This document shows, one piece after another, positions 26,019 to 33,519 of a DNA stretch of 64,000 nt. The notes under the pieces were generated by a model. That model saw nothing but the letters and a program-made list of their open reading frames with translations, was not told the DNA's origin and ran no database searches. Origin of the DNA: Tenacibaculum sp. AHE14PA (GTDB taxonomy: Bacteria > Bacteroidota > Bacteroidia > Flavobacteriales > Flavobacteriaceae); the NCBI RefSeq assembly GCF_019278465.1, contig NZ_CP058983.1, positions 2,665,501-2,729,500 of the forward strand, written 5' to 3'. How positions within the stretch are numbered: the stretch's first letter is position 1; every line of letters begins with the position of its first letter. The position numbers and the translations under genes were made by a program.

Positions 26019-26045
26019 AAAAAAAGCCTCAATTAAGAGGCTTTT
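26019..26045 (-). terminator. minus-strand terminator after the blaI-M56 operon
   Basis: Stem AAAAGCCTC/GAGGCTTTT (26022-26030 with 26037-26045) has a 6-nt loop, and on the minus strand a T run follows (A run at 26019-26025). It lies just past the stop of the frameshifted M56 remainder, which supports the longer gene model. Confidence 0.85.
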
Positions 26046-26055
26046 AACAATTTTT

Positions 26056-26222
26056 TTAATTTTCTTTTTGCATTAGCTTTATAATTTTGTCCTGACTTTT
26101 AGAGATATACATATTTAGAGTAGTTTTATCTTTGTCAGTATAAGCGGAACCATAATGATAATCTTTATTATTTTTAAGATGATTAAAAAAATCTTTTTTA
26201 GATGTTTTTTTATCCTCTATAA
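26056..26222 (-). pseudogene. out-of-frame C-terminal remainder of the M56 gene
   Basis: Downstream of the M56 stop, another frame stays open for about 55 codons to a TAA at 26056-26058, with no start codon. It reads as an ordinary Lys/Asp/Asn-rich protein tail (for example SKKDFFNHLKNNKDY and SKSQDKIIKLMQKEN). One extra A in the A7 run at 26225-26231 would join it to the M56 protein. It is best seen as the original C-terminus, cut off by an indel in the homopolymer, or reached by frameshifting, or a sequencing error. Confidence 0.55.
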
Positions 26223-28559
26223 AATAATTTTTTTAAACGTTTCATCTAGTTTTTTAAATTCAGTAGACTTGTTAGATGTTGGTTTTTCTTTTGTGTCTTT
26301 TCTCTTATAAACGTCGCCGGTTTCAGTATTTACATCTTCTACTATATGTACCTCGTCTTCGACTACCCAGTTGTTTTTTGTTTTTACTTGTGGTTTAGCA
26401 GCTAATTTCTCTAAGTTTACATCTTCTATTATATGCACTTCATTTCCAACTACCCATTTGTTTTTTGCCTTTTCTTTGGATGAAGTTAGAGTTTTAGATT
26501 TGTTGTTTTCTTTATTTGTTTTAAAAGAGTCAGAATTTGTTTTAGTAGTTATATAAATTTTTCCTGACCCATCTTTGTTTTTTTTAACGGAGGTAGTTTT
26601 AATGTCTTTTGGATGAATTTTATTTAAATTTTCATATGCGATTATTTTTCCGTTTAAATAAAAAGTTATGTTTTTAAAATTTTCATCTTTAATTATTTGT
26701 AAGTCGTTTTTTACTACCCAACCTTTTTTTATTGCAGGAGACGGAGGAGGAATATTGGATACCTCACCTTTCTTTACAATTGGAGCAAGTGGCGGTGGAA
26801 TATTAGATTTTTCACCTTTTTTAATTACTTTTATTGATGTAGGTTTTAACGTTGGGTAAATAGGGAAGTTAGGAAAAGGTTCTGCACTTTGTTTTTGTTT
26901 ATCATTTAACAAATTATAAAGCTGTTTTATTTTATTATGATCTTTTACCTTAATTATTCTTTTGTTTAAAGGCTTACTATTATACTTTTTACTTAATCTA
27001 TTGTATTCTGTAATTTCTTTTAGGGATGCTTTTTTATTATTAGGTTTTATAGTGTCTTTTTTATTTATGCTTAGTTTAAGAGCATCAATATCTTTTAATT
27101 TCAGCTTAACATCATCTACAACTGATTCAGAAGCAATACTTTGTTTTGAAGATTCTCTTTTAATAGGTGCATCTATATATTTTTTCTTTGGATCTTCTTT
27201 AATCGTTATCTCTTCAATTTTATACTCGTTTTTTAAGTAATTAAAAAAAGCTTTTTCTCTTTTCTTATTTTGATAATCAAAATATTTTTTAGTAGATAAG
27301 CTTGCCTGATGTTCTTGAGGAAAACGTTTACTGCGTGCATTTTTGTACACAAAACTAACAGAATAGTTAGAGAAATCTGAAGCTTTGTAATTATTAAGGA
27401 TTTCGTTTTTTACCACTTTTTCATCAATCCAAATTGCATACTCTTTGTTGTTCTTTAAATCTTCAATTAATTTTTGACTTGGTACTTTCTTTTTAGTTTT
27501 TAAAGGAGGTGGAGGAGGTAGTTGCGCTTTTTCTTTTTTTGTTAACTCATCAAATCGTTTTTTAACTTTGTTTCCGTTTTTATCTTTTTTAATGTTAAAA
27601 CTATTTCTGTAAAAATAACTTTTGTAAATTTCACTATCAGATAGTTTTCCTTCTTTTAAAGGAACATCCTCTGTAATTTCTTCGATAATTGTTTCTTGTG
27701 CTTCAACTCTTTCAGCAAACAAGAATACGAATCCTACTGTAACTGGTATTACAGCCAGTTTTTTTAATAAGACTTTGGTTGGTGAACTTTGTTTTGTCAT
27801 CATTAGTAATCTTTTTTTTGTTAATAAATAATTCAAATTACTGGCCAAGTAATAATCGTTGTTCCAAGCAGTTTTATTCAATAATAAATGTTGATACTCA
27901 GAAATATTTTTATGATTAGAAATCACTTTTGTGTCTGCTAAAAACTCGTGATTTAATTGTATTGTTTTTTTTAAGAAGTAAAAAATAGGGTTAAACCAAA
28001 AAACAATTTTTAAAACTTCAATAAGCAATACATCAAAAGTGTGTTTTTGTGTAGCATGTGTAAGTTCGTGCGTAAATAATTCTTCTTCAATTTTTTGCGA
28101 ATTATATGCTGTTTTATTGATGAAAATATAATTCCAAAATGTATGCGGACTTATTTTATCATCAACTAAAACTAATGTTGCTTTTTGATGCTTTATCGTT
28201 GTGTTTTTTCTTGTTTTCTGATAAATAGCAACTACATTTTTTATAAACCGAATTAATAAAATTATCGATATAAAAATGGAGAAGTATATGAAGTAATTAA
28301 AATAATTAACAGGTGTTTCAATGACTGCTGCGGTTTCAAAAACAATAGGTTCTTGTGTTGTTAGTTGCGCAGTTTCTATAATTTGTAAAGGAGCAACTTT
28401 TGTGTAAATTATACATAACGGCGCTAAAAATGAAAATAACACACTGCCTAATAAATAAAAACGATTGAATTTGTGCATTTTTTCTTGCTCTAATACCAAA
28501 TGATAAAAAAGTAGCAGTAGCGTTAAGCAAATTCCAGATTTTATGAAATAACTAATCAT
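26217..28559 (-). CDS. M56-family (BlaR1/MecR1-like) membrane metallopeptidase sensor
   Basis: The membrane partner of the BlaI-like repressor. BlaR1/MecR1 relatives sense a signal, classically beta-lactams, and inactivate the repressor by proteolysis. Helices lie near 5-25, 33-55 and 87-110; the zinc motif HELTH is at 164-168, then NHEFLAD at 203-209, followed by another helix near 260-280. There is no penicillin-binding sensor domain. Instead the C-terminal 490 residues hold Pro-rich segments (PPPPP near 345; two SNIPPP repeats) and three WVV-type repeats. The start overlaps the blaI stop (TAATG). The frame ends early in an A7 run, and about 55 further codons continue in another frame. Confidence 0.88.
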   Translation of the reverse strand: MISYFIKSGICLTLLLLFYHLVLEQEKMHKFNRFYLLGSVLFSFLAPLCIIYTKVAPLQIIETAQLTTQEPIVFETAAVIETPVNYFNYFIYFSIFISIILLIRFIKNVVAIYQKTRKNTTIKHQKATLVLVDDKISPHTFWNYIFINKTAYNSQKIEEELFTHELTHATQKHTFDVLLIEVLKIVFWFNPIFYFLKKTIQLNHEFLADTKVISNHKNISEYQHLLLNKTAWNNDYYLASNLNYLLTKKRLLMMTKQSSPTKVLLKKLAVIPVTVGFVFLFAERVEAQETIIEEITEDVPLKEGKLSDSEIYKSYFYRNSFNIKKDKNGNKVKKRFDELTKKEKAQLPPPPPLKTKKKVPSQKLIEDLKNNKEYAIWIDEKVVKNEILNNYKASDFSNYSVSFVYKNARSKRFPQEHQASLSTKKYFDYQNKKREKAFFNYLKNEYKIEEITIKEDPKKKYIDAPIKRESSKQSIASESVVDDVKLKLKDIDALKLSINKKDTIKPNNKKASLKEITEYNRLSKKYNSKPLNKRIIKVKDHNKIKQLYNLLNDKQKQSAEPFPNFPIYPTLKPTSIKVIKKGEKSNIPPPLAPIVKKGEVSNIPPPSPAIKKGWVVKNDLQIIKDENFKNITFYLNGKIIAYENLNKIHPKDIKTTSVKKNKDGSGKIYITTKTNSDSFKTNKENNKSKTLTSSKEKAKNKWVVGNEVHIIEDVNLEKLAAKPQVKTKNNWVVEDEVHIVEDVNTETGDVYKRKDTKEKPTSNKSTEFKKLDETFKKIIL

Positions 28560-28927
28560 TATTGTTGTTTTTTAATTTGACTATCGATAATTTTTTTTAA
28601 GCTTTCTAATTCAGAAACAGACAAATCGGTTTCTTTGGTAAAAAAAGAAGCAAACTGACTAGCAGAATCGTTAAAGAAATTTTTTATCAATCCGTTTACG
28701 TGTTTCGAGAAATAATCTGTTTTTTTAACTAACGGATAATATTCTCTAGATTTTCCGAATAAATTATAGGCAATAAAACCCTTATCATTCATTCGTTTTA
28801 ACAAAGTTGCTACCGTTGTTGTTGCTGGCTTAGGTTCTGGAAACTCCGCTAATAAATCTTTCATAAAAGCCTTTTCTAACTTCCATAATAATTGCATTAC
28901 TTGTTCTTCGGTTTTTGATAATTGCAT
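28559..28927 (-). CDS. BlaI/MecI/CopY-family transcriptional repressor
   Basis: A dimeric winged-helix repressor of 122 residues. The helix-turn-helix region begins LSKTEEQVMQLLWKLEKAFMK and continues with TTTVATLLKRMNDKGFI, the recognition helix of BlaI-type repressors. The C-terminal half is the helical dimerisation domain. It is coupled to the M56 gene by a TAATG overlap. Two dyads matching the TACA/TGTA type of BlaI operator lie over its own promoter, so it is probably autoregulated. No beta-lactamase gene is nearby, so the inducing signal is open. Confidence 0.93.
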   Translation of the reverse strand: MQLSKTEEQVMQLLWKLEKAFMKDLLAEFPEPKPATTTVATLLKRMNDKGFIAYNLFGKSREYYPLVKKTDYFSKHVNGLIKNFFNDSASQFASFFTKETDLSVSELESLKKIIDSQIKKQQ

Positions 28928-28945
28928 GGTAATCTGTTTTATTGC

Positions 28946-28987
28946 TCTACAAACATAGAGTAAATATTTTAATTCTACAAGTGTAGA
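28946..28987 (-). promoter_or_regulatory. blaI promoter with two overlapping operator dyads
   Basis: On the minus strand, TTG (28978-28980) and TATGTTTG (28950-28957) form a -33/-7 promoter with a 20-bp spacer. TCTACAAGTGTAGA (28974-28987; arms TCTACA/TGTAGA) covers the -33 box. A weaker version, TCTACAAACATAGA (28946-28959), covers the -7 box, with centres 28 bp apart. This is the expected layout for BlaI-type autorepression. Confidence 0.7.
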
Positions 28988-29035
28988 GTTGAAGTATTTG
29001 CATTGAGATTGATTTTAAAGTTGATGAATCTGTTT

Positions 29036-29066
29036 GCGTTAAGGATTGAAACGGCATCCTTTTTTA
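29036..29066. repeat. truncated copy of a dispersed intergenic element
   Basis: GCGTTAAGGATTGAAACGG and the following bases match, with changes, the reverse complement of the right end of the element at 32315-32401 (GCGTTAGGGATTG). Here it forms the hairpin AAGGAT/ATCCTT (29041-29046 with 29056-29061) followed by T. This lies in the 461-bp gene-free stretch 28928-29388, which otherwise holds the blaI promoter, more repeats and a terminator. Confidence 0.5.
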
Positions 29067-29081
29067 TGATTATTAAATATT

Positions 29082-29277
29082 CGTCATTACGAGGAGGTAC
29101 GACGAAGTAATCTCATTGGAGTTAGAAATTACTTTATGTTGTTTGCAATGGCATTAAGATTTACTAGGAAAAAAGATATAGTGGAAAGCCTGCCGTAATT
29201 ATTCTCAAAATAATTACGGAACGCCCAATTTCTCGATACAATTTTATTTCATACTTCAATAAAATCACTCGAAATGA
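29082..29277. repeat. composite of palindromic intergenic repeats
   Basis: Three blocks are visible. Block one, 29082-29114, begins CGTCATTACGAGGAGGTACG and ends AAGTAATCTC, a short imperfect palindrome. Block two is a perfect 11-bp stem CCGTAATTATT/AATAATTACGG (29193-29203 with 29209-29219). Block three, 29229-29277, runs from TTTCTCGA to TCGAAATGAC around an 8-bp stem ATTTTATT/AATAAAAT (29241-29248 with 29258-29265). No gene is seen here. Such blocks are typical of dispersed flavobacterial repeats. Confidence 0.6.
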
Positions 29278-29283
29278 CAAGCA

Positions 29284-29315
29284 TAAAAAAATCCGCTCAT
29301 TGCTGAACGGATTTT
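29284..29315 (-). terminator. minus-strand terminator after the M20 peptidase gene
   Basis: Stem AAAATCCG/CGGATTTT (29288-29295 with 29308-29315), with an inner TCA/TGA pairing, is followed on the minus strand by a T run. Confidence 0.75.
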
Positions 29316-29335
29316 ATTTATGATGATAATGTCTG

Positions 29336-29385
29336 TTCGAGCGCAGTCGAGAACTTTTAAAACTTTACAACTGCACTCAAAGAGA
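29336..29385. repeat. dispersed palindromic repeat, degenerate copy
   Basis: The left arm TTCGAGCGCAGTCGAGA is almost identical to that at 3084. The right arm (ACAACTGCACTCAAAGAGA, 29367-29385) has decayed from the TCTCGACTGCGTTCGA form, so the stem is imperfect. Confidence 0.65.
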
Positions 29386-29388
29386 TAT

Positions 29389-30777
29389 TTACTTAGATAA
29401 TTCAGTAAAATACTTATAAAAATAAGGAATTGTTTCAATACCTTTTAGGTAATTCCAAATACCAAAATGCTCGTTTGGTGAGTGAATTGCATCCGAATCT
29501 AATCCGAATCCCATTAAAATAGTTTTACTTTTTAATTCTTGCTCAAATAAAGCTACGATAGGAATACTTCCTCCGCTACGTTGCGGAATAGGTGTTTTTC
29601 CAAAAGTTTCGGTATACGCTTTGCTTGCTGCTTTATAAGCGATATTATCGATAGGTGTAACATAACCTTGGCCACCGTGATGCGGCGTAACTTTTACGGT
29701 TACAGATTTCGGAGCAATGCTTTCGAAATGATTTTTAAACAATTCGGTAATTGCTCTCCATTCTTGATTTGGTACTAAACGCATCGATATTTTAGCGTAC
29801 GCTTTACTTGCAATTACTGTTTTTGCACCTTCACCGGTATAACCACCCCAAATTCCGTTTACATCTAAAGTAGGGCGAATAGAATTGCGTTGGTTGGTTG
29901 TGTAACCTGCTTCCCCATGTACATCTTCAATTTTTAAAGCATCTTTATATTTATCTAAAGAAAAAGGCGCTTTTGCCATTTCAGCACGCTCTTCACGAGA
30001 TAATTCTTCTACGTTATCGTAAAAACCAGGAATCGTAATATGATTGTTTTCATCGTGTAATGACGCAATCATTTTTGTTAAAATATTGATTGGGTTTGCT
30101 ACGGCACCACCATATAAACCTGAGTGTAAATCTCGATTTGGACCGGTAACTTCAACTTCTACATAACTTAAACCACGTAAACCTGTAGTGATTGATGGAA
30201 TATCGTTAGCGATCATTCCTGTATCAGAGATTAAGATAACATCGTTGGCTAATTTTTCTTTATTTCTTGGAACAAACCAAGCTAAACTTTCAGAACCTAC
30301 TTCTTCTTCACCTTCAATCATGAATTTAACATTACAAGGTAAGTTTCCTGTACTTGTCATGTATTCCATTGCTTTTACGTGCATATACATTTGCCCTTTA
30401 TCATCACAAGCACCACGCGCAAAAATTGCACCTTCAGGGTGAATGTCTGTTTTTTTAATAACAGGCTCAAAAGGAGGTGAAGTCCATAAATCAATAGGAT
30501 CCGCAGGTTGTACATCATAATGACCATACACCAAAACGGTTGGTAAATTTGGGTCAATTATTTTTTCACCATAAATAATAGGATATCCAGGAGTTTCGCA
30601 AATTTCTACTTTATCACATCCCGCTTTTTCTAAACTGTTTTTAACAACATCAGCAGTGTTTAATACATCTTTGCTAAAGGCAGGATCCGCACTTACAGAA
30701 GGAATTTTTAATAAATCGATAAGCTCGTTTATAAATCTATCTTTATGTTGAACAATATAATCTTGTACGTTTTTCAT
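29389..30777 (-). CDS. M20-family dipeptidase
   Basis: A zinc metallopeptidase of 462 residues, close to the CNDP/DapE-like dipeptidases. Metal and active-site motifs: His86 and Asp88 in YGHYDVQP, Asp125-Asp126 in ARGACDDKGQ, Glu157-Glu158 in IEGEEEVGS, and a C-terminal His in SDAIHSPNEH. There is no signal peptide, so it is probably cytoplasmic. The start at 30777 is chosen because the longer frame would run into the divergent tRNA-Leu promoter. TATTTTTG on the minus strand (30799-30806) may be its -7 element. Confidence 0.92.
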   Translation of the reverse strand: MKNVQDYIVQHKDRFINELIDLLKIPSVSADPAFSKDVLNTADVVKNSLEKAGCDKVEICETPGYPIIYGEKIIDPNLPTVLVYGHYDVQPADPIDLWTSPPFEPVIKKTDIHPEGAIFARGACDDKGQMYMHVKAMEYMTSTGNLPCNVKFMIEGEEEVGSESLAWFVPRNKEKLANDVILISDTGMIANDIPSITTGLRGLSYVEVEVTGPNRDLHSGLYGGAVANPINILTKMIASLHDENNHITIPGFYDNVEELSREERAEMAKAPFSLDKYKDALKIEDVHGEAGYTTNQRNSIRPTLDVNGIWGGYTGEGAKTVIASKAYAKISMRLVPNQEWRAITELFKNHFESIAPKSVTVKVTPHHGGQGYVTPIDNIAYKAASKAYTETFGKTPIPQRSGGSIPIVALFEQELKSKTILMGFGLDSDAIHSPNEHFGIWNYLKGIETIPYFYKYFTELSK

Positions 30778-30827
30778 GTGTTGTAATTTAGTAAGCATCA
30801 AAAATAATAAAAATTTTGTGCTTCTCC

Positions 30828-30857
30828 TTTGTAGTTTACAAGTATTGTTTATATTTG
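30828..30857 (+). promoter_or_regulatory. promoter of tRNA-Leu
   Basis: TTTG (30828-30831), an 18-bp spacer and TATATTTG (30850-30857) make the best match in the window to the Bacteroidota promoter. It ends 21 bp before the tRNA. Confidence 0.8.
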
Positions 30858-30878
30858 CAGCCACAATTAAATTTGTAT

Positions 30879-30960
30879 GCGGGTGTGGTGGAATTGGTAG
30901 ACACGCTAGACTTAGGATCTAGTGCCGCAAGGTGTGAGAGTTCGAGTCTCTTTGCCCGTA
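30879..30960 (+). tRNA. tRNA-Leu (anticodon UAG)
   Basis: The sequence folds as a class II tRNA: acceptor GCGGGTG with TGCCCGT, anticodon stem CTAGA/TCTAG around loop CTTAGGA (anticodon TAG at 30913-30915), a long variable arm (GTGCCGCAAGGTGT region) and T arm GAGAG-TTCGAGT-CTCTT. Discriminator A is at 30960. CCA is not encoded. It reads CUN leucine codons. Confidence 0.96.
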
Positions 30961-30967
30961 CAGATTA

Positions 30968-30999
30968 AAAAAAGCTTCTCATTTACGAGAAGCTTTTTT
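30968..30999. terminator. terminator after tRNA-Leu
   Basis: Perfect 13-bp stem AAAAAAGCTTCTC/GAGAAGCTTTTTT (30968-30980 with 30987-30999). The A and T tails allow use on both strands, which suits the convergent nuclease gene. Confidence 0.9.
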
Positions 31000-31022
31000 A
31001 TTGTTTAAAAAGTTACATTCAA

Positions 31023-31823
31023 TTACCTAAAACTCCAGTTTTTATAATTACTAGAAGCTTCTAGTTTTATTTCGATAGCATCTGGTAATTCAGGAAAAAA
31101 ATCGATTCCAGTTTTTTCTTCTAAGGTATCAATAGAAACTACAAAATCATATAAAGGTTTTTTACTTTCTTCATGAGGAAATAAAAAAGCAATAGCCTTT
31201 ATTTCTGGCTGTGAATAATCTAAGAGTATCTTATAAAATTCAGTAGGAACACTTACTTTATTTTTTCCAATAGTTTTTAAACCCGGTTTTAAAACACCAC
31301 CGGTTATAACATATAAATGTTGATTCTTTTTAGCCCAGTACCGTGTTTTTTGCTCTAATCTGTTCCAAATACCAGCATTAAAATCGTGTTTCTGTGGCGT
31401 AATATTAGAGGTGTAAAAAGTTTCGTCATGAGCTTCTTTAGAATAACGTTTATCGGCAGCAGGACATAAATGCCCCCTGTCGTACCCCGATTTTTTATAA
31501 CTCCTCCAATTGGCAGATTTTGTCTTTACTTTCGGGTCGTTAATAAAGTAAGGACGCTTAAAATCATTATAAACAATATCGTTTTTACTTAAAGAATACG
31601 CAACCCATTCCGCTTGTTCGTGTTCCTCATTATAAGATAACTGATATCCATCGTGTTTTATAATAGCACCTGTTGTTGAGCTTGGTAAATAATTAAAACC
31701 ATTTACATCTTCAATTACTATATCCGCAGGAAAATCAATAGTATTTTCTTGAGGTTTTAAATAATAACCAACGATTAAAACGATAATAGCAACTACTAAT
31801 TTTATTTTTTTAGAAGTACTCAT
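31023..31823 (-). CDS. DNA/RNA non-specific endonuclease, membrane-anchored or secreted
   Basis: A nuclease of the beta-beta-alpha-metal (NucA/EndA) family, 266 residues. An N-terminal hydrophobic helix (about 7-21) is a signal anchor or signal peptide, so the enzyme acts outside the cytoplasm. The active site is DRGHL at 115-119 with His118, and the Mg-binding region is TSNITPQ (Asn140) with FNAGIWNRLE near 148-157. It probably degrades extracellular nucleic acids. Its ATG overlaps the stop of the upstream thioesterase gene (TAATG), so the two are coupled. Confidence 0.92.
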   Translation of the reverse strand: MSTSKKIKLVVAIIVLIVGYYLKPQENTIDFPADIVIEDVNGFNYLPSSTTGAIIKHDGYQLSYNEEHEQAEWVAYSLSKNDIVYNDFKRPYFINDPKVKTKSANWRSYKKSGYDRGHLCPAADKRYSKEAHDETFYTSNITPQKHDFNAGIWNRLEQKTRYWAKKNQHLYVITGGVLKPGLKTIGKNKVSVPTEFYKILLDYSQPEIKAIAFLFPHEESKKPLYDFVVSIDTLEEKTGIDFFPELPDAIEIKLEASSNYKNWSFR

Positions 31824-32266
31824 TAACTTTTTAGCAGAATCTCTTTAAAATCATCCGTTTTTTCTACCTGATCAAATATTGTTTGAAATTTTGTTGGAGG
31901 CACCGATAGTTTTCTCTTTACCAAATCTAACCAAGCTCCGTACACGGTAATTACTGCCGATAATTTCCCTGCTTCATTAAAAACTTCATGTTGAATTTTC
32001 CAACGTTCTCCTTTACTCGATAACCCAATCACTTTAAGATTCACAGAAATATCGGTTCCCATATGAACTTCACGTAAAAACTTGGTGTTCTCCTCAAATA
32101 AAATCGGACCTGTTTTTTCCTTTGTAAAATCTTGTATTGTAATATTATGTTCTTTAAAAAAACGCAATCTTACCTCTGCAGCATAATCATTGTATGCCGT
32201 GTGGCGCATATGTATATTGGCATCGAAATCTGACCATCTTGTTTTAAAATCTACACTAAAACTCAT
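31823..32266 (-). CDS. acyl-CoA thioesterase, hotdog fold
   Basis: A 4HBT-type thioesterase of 147 residues; it hydrolyses an acyl-CoA thioester in the cytoplasm. The opening WSDFDANIHMRHTAYNDYAAE is the conserved WxDxDxxxHxxxxxY block with the catalytic Asp. The start at 32266 (MSFSVDFKTRW) is chosen over one 11 codons upstream because family members begin there. It overlaps the downstream nuclease gene by 1 bp. A dispersed repeat lies between it and the permease gene upstream. Confidence 0.88.
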   Translation of the reverse strand: MSFSVDFKTRWSDFDANIHMRHTAYNDYAAEVRLRFFKEHNITIQDFTKEKTGPILFEENTKFLREVHMGTDISVNLKVIGLSSKGERWKIQHEVFNEAGKLSAVITVYGAWLDLVKRKLSVPPTKFQTIFDQVEKTDDFKEILLKS

Positions 32267-32314
32267 TTTTGTATTTTTTTTTGAAAAGCGAAGATACAAA
32301 TTTTCATTTTTTTA

Positions 32315-32401
32315 GCGTTACCACGAGGGTCGGGCTTTTCGCACTCGCTTTTTGTTCGTGCCTCACAAAAGAGCTCAAACAAATGCTACAATCCCTAACG
32401 C
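32315..32401. repeat. 87-bp dispersed structured element with terminal inverted repeats
   Basis: Ends GCGTTA (32315-32320) and TAACGC (32396-32401) are inverted repeats. Inside are GGGTCGGGC and the hairpin TTTTGT/ACAAAA around a short loop. The GC content is well above the flanks. The right end recurs in altered form at 29036-29066. No coding capacity is seen. Confidence 0.6.
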
Positions 32402-32436
32402 AAATACAGTTATTAACTTTTAATGAAGTGTTAAAA

Positions 32437-33519
32437 TTAAGATTTTACATCTAAAGCATCACGAAGTGTATTTCCTATTAACATAAAAGCCATAACTAAA
32501 CTCATAATTGCCAAACCGGGAATTAACGCTAAAAATGGTTTTCCTAAAATAATATAGTTATAATGATTTTTAATCATGGCTCCCCAAGACGGAGTAGGAG
32601 GTTGCGCACCGATTCCTAAAAAACTCAAGCCACTTTCTATTAAAATAGCCGCAGCAAAATTAGCCGCCGATATTACAATTATAGGCGCTAAAATATTTGG
32701 TAATATATGTTTAAAAATAATTCTGAAATCAGAAAAACCTAATGCTTTTGCAGCTTCAACATATTGTTGTTGTTTGGTGGTAATTACTTGTCCGCGTACC
32801 ACACGAGCAACTTCTACCCACATGGTTAAACCAACGGCAATAAACACTTGCCAAAAACCTTTTCCTAATGCTAAAGTGATGGCGATTACTAATAATAACG
32901 TAGGTATAGACCATGTAATGTTAATAATCCACATAATAAAAGTATCAACCTTTCCACCAAAATAACCCGCGATTGCTCCAACCGGAATTCCGATTAACAG
33001 CGAAATAAACACGGCTATAAATCCTATAAAAAAAGAAATTCTTGCTCCGATTAATAACCTGCTTAATAAATCGCGTCCGTATTTATCGGTACCAAACCAA
33101 AAGGTTTTTTGCTGAATATATGTTGTAGGTTGATTATCAAATAAAGATAACGGATAAGTTTTAGCTAAACCGTCGGAATATTTTAAAACTGCTAATTGAT
33201 TCTCTGTTAACTCGTATGATTTTATAGGTATTTCGGTAGGTGAATGCTTTTTTCCATCCATAAAAACAGAAAACCATGATTGTTGTTTTTTTGATTTTGA
33301 CGGAATACTAAGCATCAATACTGAAAAACCTGGAGATTTAGAGTGAATTTCTAAATGCATTTGATTTGCAGCGTTACTATTATCTGGCACAATCACATAA
33401 CAAAAAACAGCTGTTAATCCACAAAAAACAATAAACAAAAAGCTAAAAACACCAATTTTACTTTGCTTAAATTTTTTGATTGCTAATTGCCATAAAGAGT
33501 GGCTTAGATTATTTTTCAC
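32437..33519 (-). CDS. oligopeptide-type ABC transporter permease (OppC/DppC-like)
   Basis: An inner-membrane permease of 360 residues. After a first helix (about 22-44) there is a periplasmic stretch, then FGTDKYGRDLLSRLLIGAR, the OppC signature, and five helices. The EAA loop is YVEAAKALGFSDFRIIFKHILPN-like near 260. The substrate is probably peptide or nickel. No ATPase, binding protein or OppB partner is adjacent, so it is an orphan here. Its start overlaps the end of the MscS gene by 11 bp. Confidence 0.88.
   Translation of the reverse strand: MKNNLSHSLWQLAIKKFKQSKIGVFSFLFIVFCGLTAVFCYVIVPDNSNAANQMHLEIHSKSPGFSVLMLSIPSKSKKQQSWFSVFMDGKKHSPTEIPIKSYELTENQLAVLKYSDGLAKTYPLSLFDNQPTTYIQQKTFWFGTDKYGRDLLSRLLIGARISFFIGFIAVFISLLIGIPVGAIAGYFGGKVDTFIMWIINITWSIPTLLLVIAITLALGKGFWQVFIAVGLTMWVEVARVVRGQVITTKQQQYVEAAKALGFSDFRIIFKHILPNILAPIIVISAANFAAAILIESGLSFLGIGAQPPTPSWGAMIKNHYNYIILGKPFLALIPGLAIMSLVMAFMLIGNTLRDALDVKS

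Noticed and set aside
26371-27240. Several open frames on the plus strand inside the M56 gene.
   Set aside because: They are low-complexity Phe/Ser/Leu-rich shadows of the Lys/Asn-rich minus-strand coding region.
30778-30864. N-terminal extension of the M20 peptidase.
   Set aside because: It runs into the divergent tRNA-Leu promoter and does not resemble the family N-terminus; ATG at 30777 fits.
31023-31823. The secreted nuclease as part of a toxin or defence system.
   Set aside because: It is a single DRGH-type exported nuclease coupled to a thioesterase, with no immunity gene or secretion-toxin domain, so a nutritional or extracellular role is simpler.
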